A program made the translations under genes and the position numbers. Positions 1-8,159 of a stretch of DNA of 64,000 nt are shown here, piece after piece. The notes beneath the pieces were generated by a model, which ran no database searches, had not been told where the DNA came from, and saw only the letters and a program-made list of their open reading frames with translations. Origin of the DNA: an uncultured Eubacteriales bacterium (GTDB lineage: Bacteria; Bacillota; Clostridia; Oscillospirales; Oscillospiraceae). The stretch covers positions 1 to 64,000 of the forward strand of contig URAZ01000020.1 of assembly GCA_900545925.1 (NCBI GenBank), given 5' to 3'. The first letter of the stretch is position 1; each line of letters starts with the position of its first letter.

Positions 1-32
1 AGCATTGCCAGTGGTTTTCTTTATACAAGAAA

Positions 33-62
33 AGCGCGGCCGCCCGATTTTGGGCGGCCGCG
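33..62 (-). terminator. Rho-independent terminator of the bile salt hydrolase gene
   Basis: An 11-bp GC-only inverted repeat (35-45 with 52-62) lies just past the stop of the minus-strand hydrolase gene. Read on the minus strand it is followed by a short T-rich run (CTTTTCTTG), the usual form of an intrinsic terminator. Confidence 0.8.
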
Positions 63-146
63 TTCGTTCTGCGCAAAAGCGGCAAAACAGGACACAGTTG
101 GCAGGGGCGGTGCCCCGCTCTTACCAGATACATCTAAATCTTTGCT

Positions 147-1127
147 TCACCTGCGGTTCTGCCAGAGAATCTGCTGCTCTGTTACAAGCGGATAGGCAGC
201 AAGTGTACTGCCGTCGAGATCTTCCCTGTGCAGATCGACTGCTGTGAGGCAGCGGTTATCATAGGTGGAATAATAATAGACACCCATGTCCGCATTGCAG
301 CAGGACGTGTAGATCGTGCGCTCATATTGCCCTTCCGCTACTTCACAGCAGCCGCGCTGCTGCTCCACAGCTCCGAGAATGTGGAAGAACTGACTGACGC
401 TCCCCTGCTCTGTGCCGTCGGAGACGGCGTTCAGCTTTGTGAACGCCGCGCGGACGAAGCGCGACATGGACGACAGATCGCCCGGCAGGCCGAGCGCGCC
501 CATGCCGCGGCTATAGCAGTGCAGCGGCAGCGATTCCGAAAAGCGGTTCTCCGGCTGTTTGGGCGAAAGCTGCATATAGTTGTTCAGGTTGAACAGCTGC
601 TGCTCAAACGGTGGGTTATTGGTCAGAACGCCGACGGGGTTTTCATAAACGTGCAGGCCGTCTGCGGCAGACTCAATGGTGACAGCCTCTTTTTGATCGG
701 CAATCAGCCAGTGCAGCTGCGCGGCAGGCAGAGCGGCGCTGAACGGCGTTCCGGTCAGATTGAGTTTAGAAAGTTCCGTCCGCGCCTGCGCAACGGACGC
801 ACAGCGCCCCAGCAGCCATGGGATGAATTCAAACTGCGCAATGTTCATCCTGTCCGGCTTTGGCTGCGCGTACACGGCGTTGCCGACAAAATTCAGTCCC
901 GCCATGCACAGGCCCTTTTCGTTGACAGCGTCGTAATAAAGCGGATACCCATCCGCCACATGGGCCATGCCGATCATGGCATAGTGCGTATGCACCGGGC
1001 CTGCGTGACGGAAATCGAACGGGTAATTCCGCGGCGTAACCGTCACCTGTTCGCCGTAGCTGCATTCATAATCCAGCGTCCGGCCAAAATAAAGCTGCTT
1101 TGTCTGATATGTGATCGCAGTACACAT
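147..1127 (-). CDS. bsh: Choloylglycine hydrolase, probable bile salt hydrolase
   Basis: This Ntn-hydrolase of 326 residues should deconjugate glycine- or taurine-linked bile salts in the cytoplasm. I start it at the ATG that gives MCTAI, because Cys2 must become the N-terminal nucleophile; an AAAGGAG site lies 11 bases upstream, and a longer reading would bury the cysteine. Visible family marks are Cys2, Arg16 and Asp19 (the RxxD pair), LTNNP followed by QLFNLNNY, and YSRGMGALGLPGD near residue 215. The last two are typical of bile salt hydrolases rather than penicillin V acylases. Length fits the family. It sits about 50 bases downstream of a flavoprotein gene, so the two may be cotranscribed. 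Substrate preference cannot be read from the sequence. Confidence 0.92.
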   Translation of the reverse strand: MCTAITYQTKQLYFGRTLDYECSYGEQVTVTPRNYPFDFRHAGPVHTHYAMIGMAHVADGYPLYYDAVNEKGLCMAGLNFVGNAVYAQPKPDRMNIAQFEFIPWLLGRCASVAQARTELSKLNLTGTPFSAALPAAQLHWLIADQKEAVTIESAADGLHVYENPVGVLTNNPPFEQQLFNLNNYMQLSPKQPENRFSESLPLHCYSRGMGALGLPGDLSSMSRFVRAAFTKLNAVSDGTEQGSVSQFFHILGAVEQQRGCCEVAEGQYERTIYTSCCNADMGVYYYSTYDNRCLTAVDLHREDLDGSTLAAYPLVTEQQILWQNRR

Positions 1128-1176
1128 CTTGCGCTGCACTCCTTTCAAGCTTGCGTTGCATTAGTTTGTGCAGTTT

Positions 1177-1800
1177 TTACCGGATAAAATTCGTTTTTGC
1201 AAGCGGCTCCTTACGCGGATTGGGAACGCCTGCGGCCTTGCCTGCCTCGATGCAGCGCAGGAGCCATGCCATGTTGTGTCCCAGAACGCGCATGATGCGC
1301 ACGCCCTCTTCATCCTGCTGAACATCCTCGGCCTTGGAGCCGTGGACGTTGTTCCAATAGCAGGAGGAAACAATGGGCATTTCCGTGATGCCGGGGTATT
1401 TGAGCAGCTGTTCATAGGCGGCCGTAGTGCCTGCGCGGCGGGCAGATGTAATGACGGCGGCGGGCTTTCGACAGAACGTTTCCTTCGGCGCGGAATAGAA
1501 CAGGCGGTCCATAAATGCGGTCATATTGCCGGAGGCCGCCGCATAGTGGACAGGCGTTCCGAACACGAAGCCATCCGCATCCTTTGCCTTTTCGGCAAAG
1601 TCGTTGACCGAGCCGCCAAAGACGCATTTGCCTGCCTTAGAACAGCCGCCGCAGGCGATGCAGCCGCCGATGGGCGTATTGCCGATCCAGAAAATTTCGG
1701 CGTCGATCCCGTCCGCATTCAGCGCGGAAGCGACCTCGCGCAGCGCAGCGTCGGTGCAGCCATGCTCATGCGGGCTGCCGTTTACAAGCATAACTTTCAT
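1177..1800 (-). CDS. Flavodoxin-fold NAD(P)H-dependent FMN oxidoreductase, iron-sulfur flavoprotein type
   Basis: The protein has 207 residues. It opens with the FMN-phosphate loop of the NADPH-dependent FMN reductase family (VNGSPHEHGCT, residues 6-16), followed by the compact cysteine cluster C47-x2-C50-x2-C53-x5-C59. In the Isf subfamily this cluster holds a 4Fe-4S centre. The GTPVHYAAASGNMTAFMDR stretch (about 115-135) is the typical FMN-isoalloxazine and dimer region. It probably passes electrons from NAD(P)H or ferredoxin to an unknown acceptor. A GGAGG site precedes the ATG. The bile salt hydrolase follows in the same direction; a shared role in bile acid or detoxification metabolism would be inference only. 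Confidence 0.85.
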   Translation of the reverse strand: MKVMLVNGSPHEHGCTDAALREVASALNADGIDAEIFWIGNTPIGGCIACGGCSKAGKCVFGGSVNDFAEKAKDADGFVFGTPVHYAAASGNMTAFMDRLFYSAPKETFCRKPAAVITSARRAGTTAAYEQLLKYPGITEMPIVSSCYWNNVHGSKAEDVQQDEEGVRIMRVLGHNMAWLLRCIEAGKAAGVPNPRKEPLAKTNFIR

Positions 1801-1870
1801 AAGAAATCCCTCCAGATTTGTTTTCTTCTTTCATACCACAGTTCCAAGAAAAAAGCAAGCGGAACCGCAG

Positions 1871-1916
1871 AGCAGAAAACAGCCGCCGCTTTCCCGGTTT
1901 GAGAAAGCGGCGGCTG
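1871..1916 (-). terminator. Terminator downstream of the kdpDE-like genes
   Basis: A perfect 14-bp inverted repeat (1880-1893 with 1903-1916) is followed on the minus strand by TTTTCTGC. It lies between the response regulator gene, whose stop is at 2178, and the flavoprotein gene. It is the only convincing terminator in the 376-base gap at 1801-2177; the rest of that gap is occupied by a palindromic repeat. Confidence 0.75.
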
Positions 1917-2013
1917 GCAGATTGAAAACCATTTTGAGGCAATGCAAAACGCGCTGTCACTGCAGGGGCCGATGCCCGCATTGGTTCGGCAGAAGGTATC
2001 GATTATACAGAAA

Positions 2014-2103
2014 TTTTCGGCGAATTTGCAACTTTCAAATGGGCCGATGTGGGCATCGGCCCCTACATTCAAACAGGAACATGCAGTACGAATTCGCCGA
2101 AAA
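2014..2103. repeat. 90-bp palindromic intergenic repeat with 13-bp terminal inverted repeats
   Basis: TTTTCGGCGAATT at 2014-2026 is exactly inverted at 2091-2103 (AATTCGCCGAAAA). The interior carries a smaller palindrome around GGGCCGATG and CATCGGCCC (2041-2062). A related copy in the opposite orientation lies at 28942-29005 and a short piece at 55951-55967. No coding sequence is evident. The form suggests a MITE or REP-like mobile repeat. Confidence 0.75.
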
Positions 2104-2177
2104 ACCTTTGCTTTTTGCCGCTGCCTGCTGCTCGACCTCTCAGTCAGTTTCGCGCCAGTACGTCATGAAAAGCAGGC

Positions 2178-2885
2178 TCAATCGCCCTCTACCATGCGGT
2201 AGCCTACGCCGGATTCGGTGAAGATGTAGGCGGGCTGGGCGGGGTTTTTTTCGATTTTGCGGCGGATATTCGCCATGTTGACGCGCAGGATCTGATTGTC
2301 GCTGCGGGCGCTGGGGCCCCAGAGTTCTTTGATAAGATAATCATACGTCAGGACTTTTCCCGCGTGCAGGCCGAGCAGCGCGACCAGCTTATATTCGTTC
2401 TGCGTGAGATTTGCATCGCGGCCCGCGATATAGACATGGTGCTTGGCATAGTCGATCGTCATATCGCCCGCGGTAAACACACCCGAATTTGCGACAGAAG
2501 TCGCGCCGTCTGGTGTTCTGGTATGACGAACAGCAGCACGGATTCGCGCAAGCAGTTCTTCCGTGCCGAAGGGCTTGGTCAGATAATCGTCCGCGCCCGC
2601 ATCGAGCGCCTCGACCTTATCGCGCTCATGGCTGCGTGCAGAAACGACCAGAATGGGAACCTTCGACCATTTTCGGACGTTTCTGAGGATCGTCATGCCG
2701 TCCATATCCGGCAAGCCGAGGTCGAGGATGATGATATCCGGACAGTGCGACGAGATCATGGTATCTGCCATTGCGCCTGTGCCGGCCATGAGCACATCAT
2801 AGCCGTTTGCCGTCAGGATTGCCTGCATAAATCTTCGGATCGTCCGCTCATCCTCAATTAGAAGAACCTTCTCTTTGATATTCAT
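2178..2885 (-). CDS. kdpE: KdpE-like OmpR-family response regulator
   Basis: This is a 235-residue two-domain response regulator. The receiver domain shows the acidic pair at E11/D12, phospho-acceptor Asp55 in ILDLGLPDMDG, and the switch lysine in LTKPF near 105. A winged-helix DNA-binding domain follows and ends in GVGYRMVEGD, a KdpE-typical finish. I start it at the ATG giving MNIKEKV; a longer in-frame reading upstream runs only through the kinase gene. The kinase's last 32 bases overlap this start, so the two are translationally coupled. In the Kdp system the regulator induces the potassium ATPase; no kdpFABC genes lie in this window, so the target here is unknown. Confidence 0.88.
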   Translation of the reverse strand: MNIKEKVLLIEDERTIRRFMQAILTANGYDVLMAGTGAMADTMISSHCPDIIILDLGLPDMDGMTILRNVRKWSKVPILVVSARSHERDKVEALDAGADDYLTKPFGTEELLARIRAAVRHTRTPDGATSVANSGVFTAGDMTIDYAKHHVYIAGRDANLTQNEYKLVALLGLHAGKVLTYDYLIKELWGPSARSDNQILRVNMANIRRKIEKNPAQPAYIFTESGVGYRMVEGD

Positions 2886-3984
2886 GGCTAATTTCCTCCA
2901 ATGGCAATGTAAATTGCAGCAGAGCGCCGCCTTTTTTTCGGTTCTTCGCGCGCATCGTACCGCCGTGCGCCTGCACGATGGACATGCAGACGGACAAGCC
3001 GATGCCCATATTGCGCCGCTGATCAGAGATTTCCTCGTGATCGCGGGTGAGATAGCCTTCAAACAGATGCGGCAGCAGTTCCTTTTCAATGCCGCAGCCG
3101 TTGTCCGCGACCTCAAAAACAGCGAAGCCACCAGTACTCGACAGGCGCAGTTCAATTTTTGTGGTCGTTTTGCCGTGCTGGACAGCATTCTCCATCAGAT
3201 TGATGAGCACCTGCTCAACGAGAATGATGTCCATCGGAATCATGAGCAGCGTATCGGGTGCGGTGATGCTGACCTCGACCGCAGGATAGTGCCGCTTGAA
3301 TTTCATGGAGGCCGCGCCTAAGACCTCTTCGCCCGCCTCCAATTCCTTTTTAATATTCGATGCGCCGGACATGCGCGTGACGGACAGCAGATTTTCCACC
3401 ACTCCGATCAGCCAGTTGGATTCATCGCGCATGTTCTCCAGCAGACTCTTACGCGTTTCCGGTGAAATCTGATCGCCGTTTTCCAGAATCGCATCGATGC
3501 CACCGACAATGGCGGTCAGGGGCGTCCGGATATCATGGGAAACGGCGCGCAGAAGATTGCCGCGCATTTTTTCTTTTTCCGCCTCCGCACGAAGCTTTTC
3601 CTGCTGCTTGATCTGTGTGGTCAGCGTACCGACCACAACGGAGACAGCCAGCATCACGAGGAATGTAAGCGGATAGCCGGAGATGGTAAAGTTCAACTGC
3701 ATATAGGGGTAAGTAAAAATCCAGTTCACGCCGACGACGCCGATCACAGAGGCCAGCAGTCCGAACAGATACCCGTCCGTGAAGCGCGAGACAAGCACGA
3801 CCGCGCATTCAAAGATCAGCGCAACAAACACGTCAGATGAGTCGATCATCCGCAGCAGCGCACACAGCAGTGCCGCCGCTCCCAGTATGCCGAGACACAC
3901 GCCGCAGTCACGCCAGGAAAACGGGAATATCTGCCGCAGCCGTCCCAAAAAGGCCTGATCCTTTGTATTTCGCGTCATATCCAT
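2854..3984 (-). CDS. kdpD: Short KdpD-like sensor histidine kinase (DUF4118)
   Basis: This 376-residue membrane kinase corresponds to only the C-terminal half of classical KdpD (about 900 residues). Four transmembrane helices of the DUF4118 type span roughly 27-120. They are followed by a short linker, the H-box AVSHDIRTPLTA with His150, the N-box LINLMENAVQHG, and the G boxes ending in NMGIGLSVCMSIVQAHGG. The N-terminal KdpD sensor and universal-stress-protein domains are absent and there is room for none. The gene overlaps the regulator by 32 bases. It presumably phosphorylates the KdpE-like partner. The signal may be potassium or osmotic state by family analogy, but the missing domains make this uncertain. 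Confidence 0.88.
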   Translation of the reverse strand: MDMTRNTKDQAFLGRLRQIFPFSWRDCGVCLGILGAAALLCALLRMIDSSDVFVALIFECAVVLVSRFTDGYLFGLLASVIGVVGVNWIFTYPYMQLNFTISGYPLTFLVMLAVSVVVGTLTTQIKQQEKLRAEAEKEKMRGNLLRAVSHDIRTPLTAIVGGIDAILENGDQISPETRKSLLENMRDESNWLIGVVENLLSVTRMSGASNIKKELEAGEEVLGAASMKFKRHYPAVEVSITAPDTLLMIPMDIILVEQVLINLMENAVQHGKTTTKIELRLSSTGGFAVFEVADNGCGIEKELLPHLFEGYLTRDHEEISDQRRNMGIGLSVCMSIVQAHGGTMRAKNRKKGGALLQFTLPLEEISHEYQREGSSN

Positions 3985-4049
3985 GAATCCTCACCCAGTA
4001 TATAATAGCATAAAAGAAACAGGCAGTCGCGTTAAGGCTTTGTTAAGAA

Positions 4050-4084
4050 GCCGACTCACGCGGCTGGGCGGCTGCATGAGTCGG
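4050..4084 (-). terminator. Possible terminator after the ASKHA gene
   Basis: Inverted repeat GCCGACTCA (4050-4058) with TGAGTCGGC (4076-4084), 38 bases beyond the stop of the minus-strand ASKHA gene. The T-rich tail is weak (TTCTTAAC), so termination is only probable. Confidence 0.4.
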
Positions 4085-4121
4085 CGTGCTTTCTGCCTGT
4101 TTGCGGTAGAATCTTTGATTG

Positions 4122-5654
4122 TTACGGCCTTGCGGAGCGCCGCTTTACGCTCGGATAGAGCGACGCGTCCGTGTGCGGCAGGAATCTGGCTGCCTGCATA
4201 TTTTCCACGAATTTTTCCATCTCGCCGAACTGCACATAGGTCGCAAGTGCGCGAATCCGATTCAGCCGCGCCCGGCAGCCTTTGTCCAGCAGCAGGCGCT
4301 TTGCGCCCGCAAGGGAGGAATTGCCGAGGATTTTAAATTTTTCGCGCGGCAGATCAGGGTACAGGCCGACTGTGATCGCGGATTCCAGATTATAATGTGT
4401 GCCGAAGCCGCCTGCAAGATAAAACGTCCCGATCTCCGACGGGCTGACGTTCACGCTTTCCAGAAGCGTTGCGACCATCGTATGTGCGGCGGCCTTGCAG
4501 GTCAGGAACTCCCCGATGTCGTCCTGTGTGAAATAGAGCGGTACTTTGCCGTCATAGGCGTAAATGATGGCTGGAACATTGCGCTGCCGCATATCGTCCC
4601 ACACATCGCGGATGTTCGGCGAGGCGCTTTTCTGAAGATTCCCCGCCGAATCGATCCATCCGGAGAGGAACCCCTCTGCGATCAGATCGAGAATACCGGA
4701 GCCGCAGATGCCCTTCGGCGGAAGATTGCCGATCGTCTCATACCGCAAGCGATTGTCGGAGCCGATTTTGATGCTGCAGATCGCGCCCGGCTCGGCGCGC
4801 ATGCCGGATTTGCTGACAGCGCCCTCAAGCGCGGGCCCGGCAGCCCCGGCTCCCATGAGCAGAAACTCCCGGCAGCCGAGGACCAGTTCGCCGTTCGTGC
4901 CAATGTCCAGAAACAGCGCCAGATCCTCCCGCGTGTCCAGGTCGGTCATCAGAAGGCCGCTTGTAATATCGCCGCCCAGATAGTTTGCGATTGCAGGCAT
5001 ACAGAACACATTGCCCGAGATGGGAAGCCCCAGTTCGGACGCACGCAGGATGCCGGGGTCAAAAAACACCGGCGTATACGGGCTTTGGAACACCTGCCAC
5101 GGGTCACAGCCGAGGAAAAAGTGCAGCATCGTCGTGTTGCCGCCGACCGTCATGGCCGAAACGGCTTCCGGCGGGATACCAGCCTGCGCACAGCAGCTTC
5201 CGATCATCTGCCGCACGTCGTCAAGCGTCAGCGATTGGAGTGTGTACAGGTTTTCGTGGGTTTCCTTCACAGCCAGAATACGGTCGAGGATATTCGCACC
5301 GAACTGTGTCTGGCTGTTGGTGCAGGCCGCTTCGGCAAGCGTTTTCCCGGTATGCAGATCGACGAGTTCCATCTGCATGGTCGTACTGCCAATGTCAAGG
5401 CACAGGCCATAATTTTGTTCTGTCGTGTCTCCCGGCTCAACACGCACAACATCCGTCCCGCCCTCACCTGGGCAGAGTGTCACGGTGATGCAGTAGTCTG
5501 CCTCCGGCAAGGCCGGATACAGCTGCTGCATGCACCCAAACGTCAGGCGGCAGCCCTCCGGCAACGCAGCAAGCAGCCGCTCCCGCAAAGCAAGCGTCTC
5601 ACCGGCCGCTGGCTTTGGCAGCATCAGATATCGTTTTTCCGTCAATGCGTTCAT
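4122..5654 (-). CDS. ASKHA-domain (DUF4445) protein, corrinoid-protein reductive activator-like, no ferredoxin domain
   Basis: The 510-residue protein matches the C-terminal part of RamA/RACE-type activators, which use ATP to re-reduce inactive Co(II) corrinoid proteins. The ATPase phosphate-1 loop LCLDIGSTTMQMELVD starts near residue 83, and a second loop, LFLDIGTNGELVLG, lies near 245. The DUF4445 core GAGAAGPALEGA and YLAGGFGTHYN follow. Family members usually begin with a 2Fe-2S ferredoxin domain. Here the first 80 residues lack the CxxxxCxxC pattern, so the electron input must come from elsewhere or the role differs. The start has a GAGGAG site. An unknown 141-residue protein ends 9 bases upstream. 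No methyltransferase or corrinoid protein is adjacent. Confidence 0.8.
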   Translation of the reverse strand: MNALTEKRYLMLPKPAAGETLALRERLLAALPEGCRLTFGCMQQLYPALPEADYCITVTLCPGEGGTDVVRVEPGDTTEQNYGLCLDIGSTTMQMELVDLHTGKTLAEAACTNSQTQFGANILDRILAVKETHENLYTLQSLTLDDVRQMIGSCCAQAGIPPEAVSAMTVGGNTTMLHFFLGCDPWQVFQSPYTPVFFDPGILRASELGLPISGNVFCMPAIANYLGGDITSGLLMTDLDTREDLALFLDIGTNGELVLGCREFLLMGAGAAGPALEGAVSKSGMRAEPGAICSIKIGSDNRLRYETIGNLPPKGICGSGILDLIAEGFLSGWIDSAGNLQKSASPNIRDVWDDMRQRNVPAIIYAYDGKVPLYFTQDDIGEFLTCKAAAHTMVATLLESVNVSPSEIGTFYLAGGFGTHYNLESAITVGLYPDLPREKFKILGNSSLAGAKRLLLDKGCRARLNRIRALATYVQFGEMEKFVENMQAARFLPHTDASLYPSVKRRSARP

Positions 5655-5663
5655 ACAGACTCC

Positions 5664-6089
5664 TCACGCCCTGCTGCCCAAAAGCACGCAGAGCATTCTG
5701 TAGCCTGGAGCAAGCAGATCGAAGACCCATCGGTTTGTATCGACGCTGCGCTCCCCCATATCGATCACAGCAGTCGCATTTTTCAGGCGTTTTGCCATCT
5801 TGTACAGCCTCCCGTTTTGACGCCCATGCGCGTTCCCAGCACGCTCCCAGCGGTCAAAGAGCCCGTCGAGATATGCGTGGATCAACAGTTCTGTGGCCAT
5901 AGAGCGTTCCGTGATTTGCAGCTGCGTGCCGCGCTCTTCGGCATAGCCGTCCAGAATCGTGCGGCTGAGCGGCAGCGAACCGTTCCCCTTTTGGCGCAGA
6001 TAGGTCATAAGCGCCTCATTTGTCGTCAGATGAACGGCCCTGTCCGTATAAAAAAGTTCCACGCCCTCCGGCAGCTTCTGATTTTCCAT
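5664..6089 (-). CDS. Unknown protein upstream of the ASKHA activator
   Basis: I do not recognise this 141-residue protein. It looks cytoplasmic and mostly helical, has no signal peptide or membrane segment, and contains no cysteine pair that could hold an iron-sulfur cluster except one isolated Cys near the end. Charged stretches (RTILDGYAEERG, AKRLKNATAVIDMGERS) suggest a folded globular or coiled domain. It lies 9 bases upstream of the ASKHA gene on the same strand, so the two are almost certainly cotranscribed and may act together. It does not supply the ferredoxin domain that its neighbour lacks. Confidence 0.65.
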   Translation of the reverse strand: MENQKLPEGVELFYTDRAVHLTTNEALMTYLRQKGNGSLPLSRTILDGYAEERGTQLQITERSMATELLIHAYLDGLFDRWERAGNAHGRQNGRLYKMAKRLKNATAVIDMGERSVDTNRWVFDLLAPGYRMLCVLLGSRA

Positions 6090-6241
6090 GCAATGCGCTT
6101 CCTTGTTTTTTCTTTTCCTTTATCTTATCACATCCCGCGCAGGATGCAAGCGCCGCTTTTATCACGTCAGCGGTCATGTCTTTCGTTTTGTACTGGTTCC
6201 AAAGCTATTGCTTGCATACGCAGGAGAAATAAACGGGTCAG

Positions 6242-6276
6242 AAAAACGACCGTCTCGGCATGAAGCGGTCGTTTTG
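6242..6276 (-). terminator. Terminator of the M20 peptidase/C39-like operon
   Basis: Stem AAAACGACCG (6243-6252) with CGGTCGTTTT (6266-6275). On the minus strand it ends in GTCGTTTTTC. It lies 13 bases past the stop of the C39-like gene. Confidence 0.8.
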
Positions 6277-6288
6277 GTTCGCATTTGA

Positions 6289-6912
6289 TCAGATAATATA
6301 TTCGATTGTTTTTTCTTCGGTCAATTCCGTGTGAGTGTTGAACAGCAAAACGGCCTCGCGGCCGGCTGTCTCGCCAAGAGCGTATTGGGTATGACCCGTG
6401 CGGTTGAAGTAGGAAAACGGAATGACGCGGTTATAACGATATGGATGTGCGTCGGTCACGATAATGTCTTTTTCCGGCAGCGGCTCTTCGAGCAGATACG
6501 GGTCAAACGCGTAAATACGTTCTTCGTCCACGCCGGTCAGAAGGATGTAATGCGGGTCCTCCAGCAGATACAGCCGCACAACAACCGCGCCGCCGCGCCG
6601 CAGACAGTCGGTGACGCTGCTGTTCTGGCTCACGCGCACACAGCTGCCGGACAGATAGCGGCTGGAGATTTCAAGCTGCCCTGTGCGGCCAAAGCTGCAC
6701 AGAAAGTTGCTGAGGAACATCATGGCCGCGCGCGTCGTACCGCTTTTTCCGGGTGCCCCCTCCGCGCCGTAGCCATCAAGGCAGTAGAGCATGATATTGC
6801 GGATGAGATCCGGTGGGATCTGCTCACGTTCAAACAGATAGATGATCGCGTTCATCACCGTAATGGGGCCGCAGTCGTATTCGGTCATCTGATAATGCAG
6901 AGGCGTTTTCAT
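6289..6912 (-). CDS. C39-like peptidase family protein
   Basis: This 207-residue protein has the papain-like C39 layout. YDCGPITVMNAI at residues 12-23 provides the nucleophile Cys14 with the preceding Gln9 as oxyanion residue. HYILLTGVDEERIYAFDPY near 127-145 supplies the His and the Asp of the catalytic triad. No signal peptide or membrane segment is seen and there is no attached ABC transporter, so it is a stand-alone cytoplasmic member rather than a bacteriocin exporter. Its start lies 7 bases after the stop of the M20 peptidase, with an AAGGAAG site reaching into that gene's end, so both belong to one operon. The substrate is unknown. Confidence 0.75.
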   Translation of the reverse strand: MKTPLHYQMTEYDCGPITVMNAIIYLFEREQIPPDLIRNIMLYCLDGYGAEGAPGKSGTTRAAMMFLSNFLCSFGRTGQLEISSRYLSGSCVRVSQNSSVTDCLRRGGAVVVRLYLLEDPHYILLTGVDEERIYAFDPYLLEEPLPEKDIIVTDAHPYRYNRVIPFSYFNRTGHTQYALGETAGREAVLLFNTHTELTEEKTIEYII

Positions 6913-6918
6913 TCTGCG

Positions 6919-8031
6919 TCACTTCCTTGATACAATCAGCGCTTCGGCAAGCCGCGCCGCACGCGTGAGTTCATCCGCGCTTGTGTATTCCTGACAGCTG
7001 TGGCAGGCATTCATACCTGGCGCGACAACAAGGCCGGTCAGTCCGTGTTGGCAGAAATGGTTGTTGTCGCTGCCGCCGTAGGTTACGGTCAGACTGCTTT
7101 CCAGCCCGGCCGCCGCGCAGGCTGCGCGGAAGCGCTGTGCGGCCAGTCCCTCCGGGTCTGCCTTGAAAGCCTGGCAAAGTGTTTCGGTCGTAAATCGGGC
7201 CGCGCAGCCGAAATGTCCGGCTGCCTGCCGGACGGCTTCTTCGATTTCCGCCAGCTTCTGCAGCACCAACGGATGGTCAAACCCACGCACCTCGCCGGTC
7301 AGTACACACGTTTCCGGTACAATATTGTCCGCCGTTCCGCCCGTAATCGTACCGACGTTGACGGTCAGATCGCCAACCCGGCCGCAGTCGATGCGCGAGA
7401 CGGCTTCGGCCGCCGCCTTGATTGCATGCAGTCCTTCCTCGGGAGAGAATGCAGCATGGGCAGCGCGTCCGATAAATTCCGCACGGAAGGACACAATACT
7501 GGGGGCCTGGTAGGCCGCGTTTCCGACCGGACCGCTGAGGTCGAAGACATAAGCAGTCTTTGCGCGCAGACGAGAAAAATCAAACTTCTGGATACCGGTG
7601 CAATAGCTTTCCTCCGCAGCGTCAAACAGGAGTTCAATGGGCCGGTGCGGTGTACCATCCTCCAGAACGGAGGTCACAGCTTCCAAAATTGCACAGAGGC
7701 CGGATACATCGTCTGCGCCGAGGACTGTCGTCCCGTCTGAGGTAATGCGTCCGTCCGGGTGCAGCACAGGCTTTTTGGCGCACGCAGGCGCAACCGCGTC
7801 CATATGCGCCGACAGCAAAATCGGCGCAAGCGTCTCATCGCCCGGCAGATATGCGTAAAGATTTCCTGCATTGCCGCCGATGGCAGCGCCTGCACCGTCC
7901 TCCGCCAGCACAATACCAAGTGCAGCAAACCGCCGCCGCAGGCATTCACTCAGTTCACGCTCATAGAGCGTAGGATTGTCAATCGCAGTCAGTTCCAAAA
8001 AGGACTGCACAAGCCGTTCTGTCCGGATCAT
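6919..8031 (-). CDS. M20 family metallopeptidase, PepT-like
   Basis: The 370-residue protein carries the metal ligands of the M20 family in order: SAHMDAVAPA (His and the following Asp near 75-77), GADDVSGLCAILEA (bridging Asp near 106), FDAAEESYCTG (catalytic and metal Glu pair near 140), a later Asp in VFDLSGP, and the terminal His in GMNACHSCQEY. The lid or dimerisation domain lies between, from about 180 to 290. PepT-type enzymes remove the N-terminal residue of tripeptides in the cytoplasm. The order resembles PepT and M42/M20 tripeptidase relatives more than succinyl-diaminopimelate desuccinylases. It is the first gene of an operon with the C39-like protein, suggesting a role in peptide turnover. 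Confidence 0.85.
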   Translation of the reverse strand: MIRTERLVQSFLELTAIDNPTLYERELSECLRRRFAALGIVLAEDGAGAAIGGNAGNLYAYLPGDETLAPILLSAHMDAVAPACAKKPVLHPDGRITSDGTTVLGADDVSGLCAILEAVTSVLEDGTPHRPIELLFDAAEESYCTGIQKFDFSRLRAKTAYVFDLSGPVGNAAYQAPSIVSFRAEFIGRAAHAAFSPEEGLHAIKAAAEAVSRIDCGRVGDLTVNVGTITGGTADNIVPETCVLTGEVRGFDHPLVLQKLAEIEEAVRQAAGHFGCAARFTTETLCQAFKADPEGLAAQRFRAACAAAGLESSLTVTYGGSDNNHFCQHGLTGLVVAPGMNACHSCQEYTSADELTRAARLAEALIVSRK

Positions 8032-8103
8032 AGGATCATCCCTTTATAACCTAGAGTTTTACTATGGAATATCCCCTATCATAGCACCAGAGGCCGAAAA
8101 GTC

Positions 8104-8138
8104 AAGAAAAACTCCTCCCGCAGTGATGCGGGAGGAGT
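8104..8138 (-). terminator. Terminator of the phosphatase operon
   Basis: Stem ACTCCTCCCGCA (8111-8122) with TGCGGGAGGAGT (8127-8138), followed on the minus strand by TTTTTCTTGAC. It lies just beyond the histidine phosphatase stop. Confidence 0.9.
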
Positions 8139-8159
8139 CGCGTAACCGGTCAACATGTA

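Noticed and set aside
147..1127. Penicillin V acylase instead of bile salt hydrolase
   Set aside because: The LTNNP and YSRGMGALGLPGD segments match bile salt hydrolases better, though activity on penicillin V cannot be excluded.
4119..6263. Long plus-strand open frame of 714 codons opposite the ASKHA gene
   Set aside because: It is antisense to a recognisable protein with a good ribosome site, is rich in His, Arg and Gln, and matches no family. It is a GC-driven shadow.
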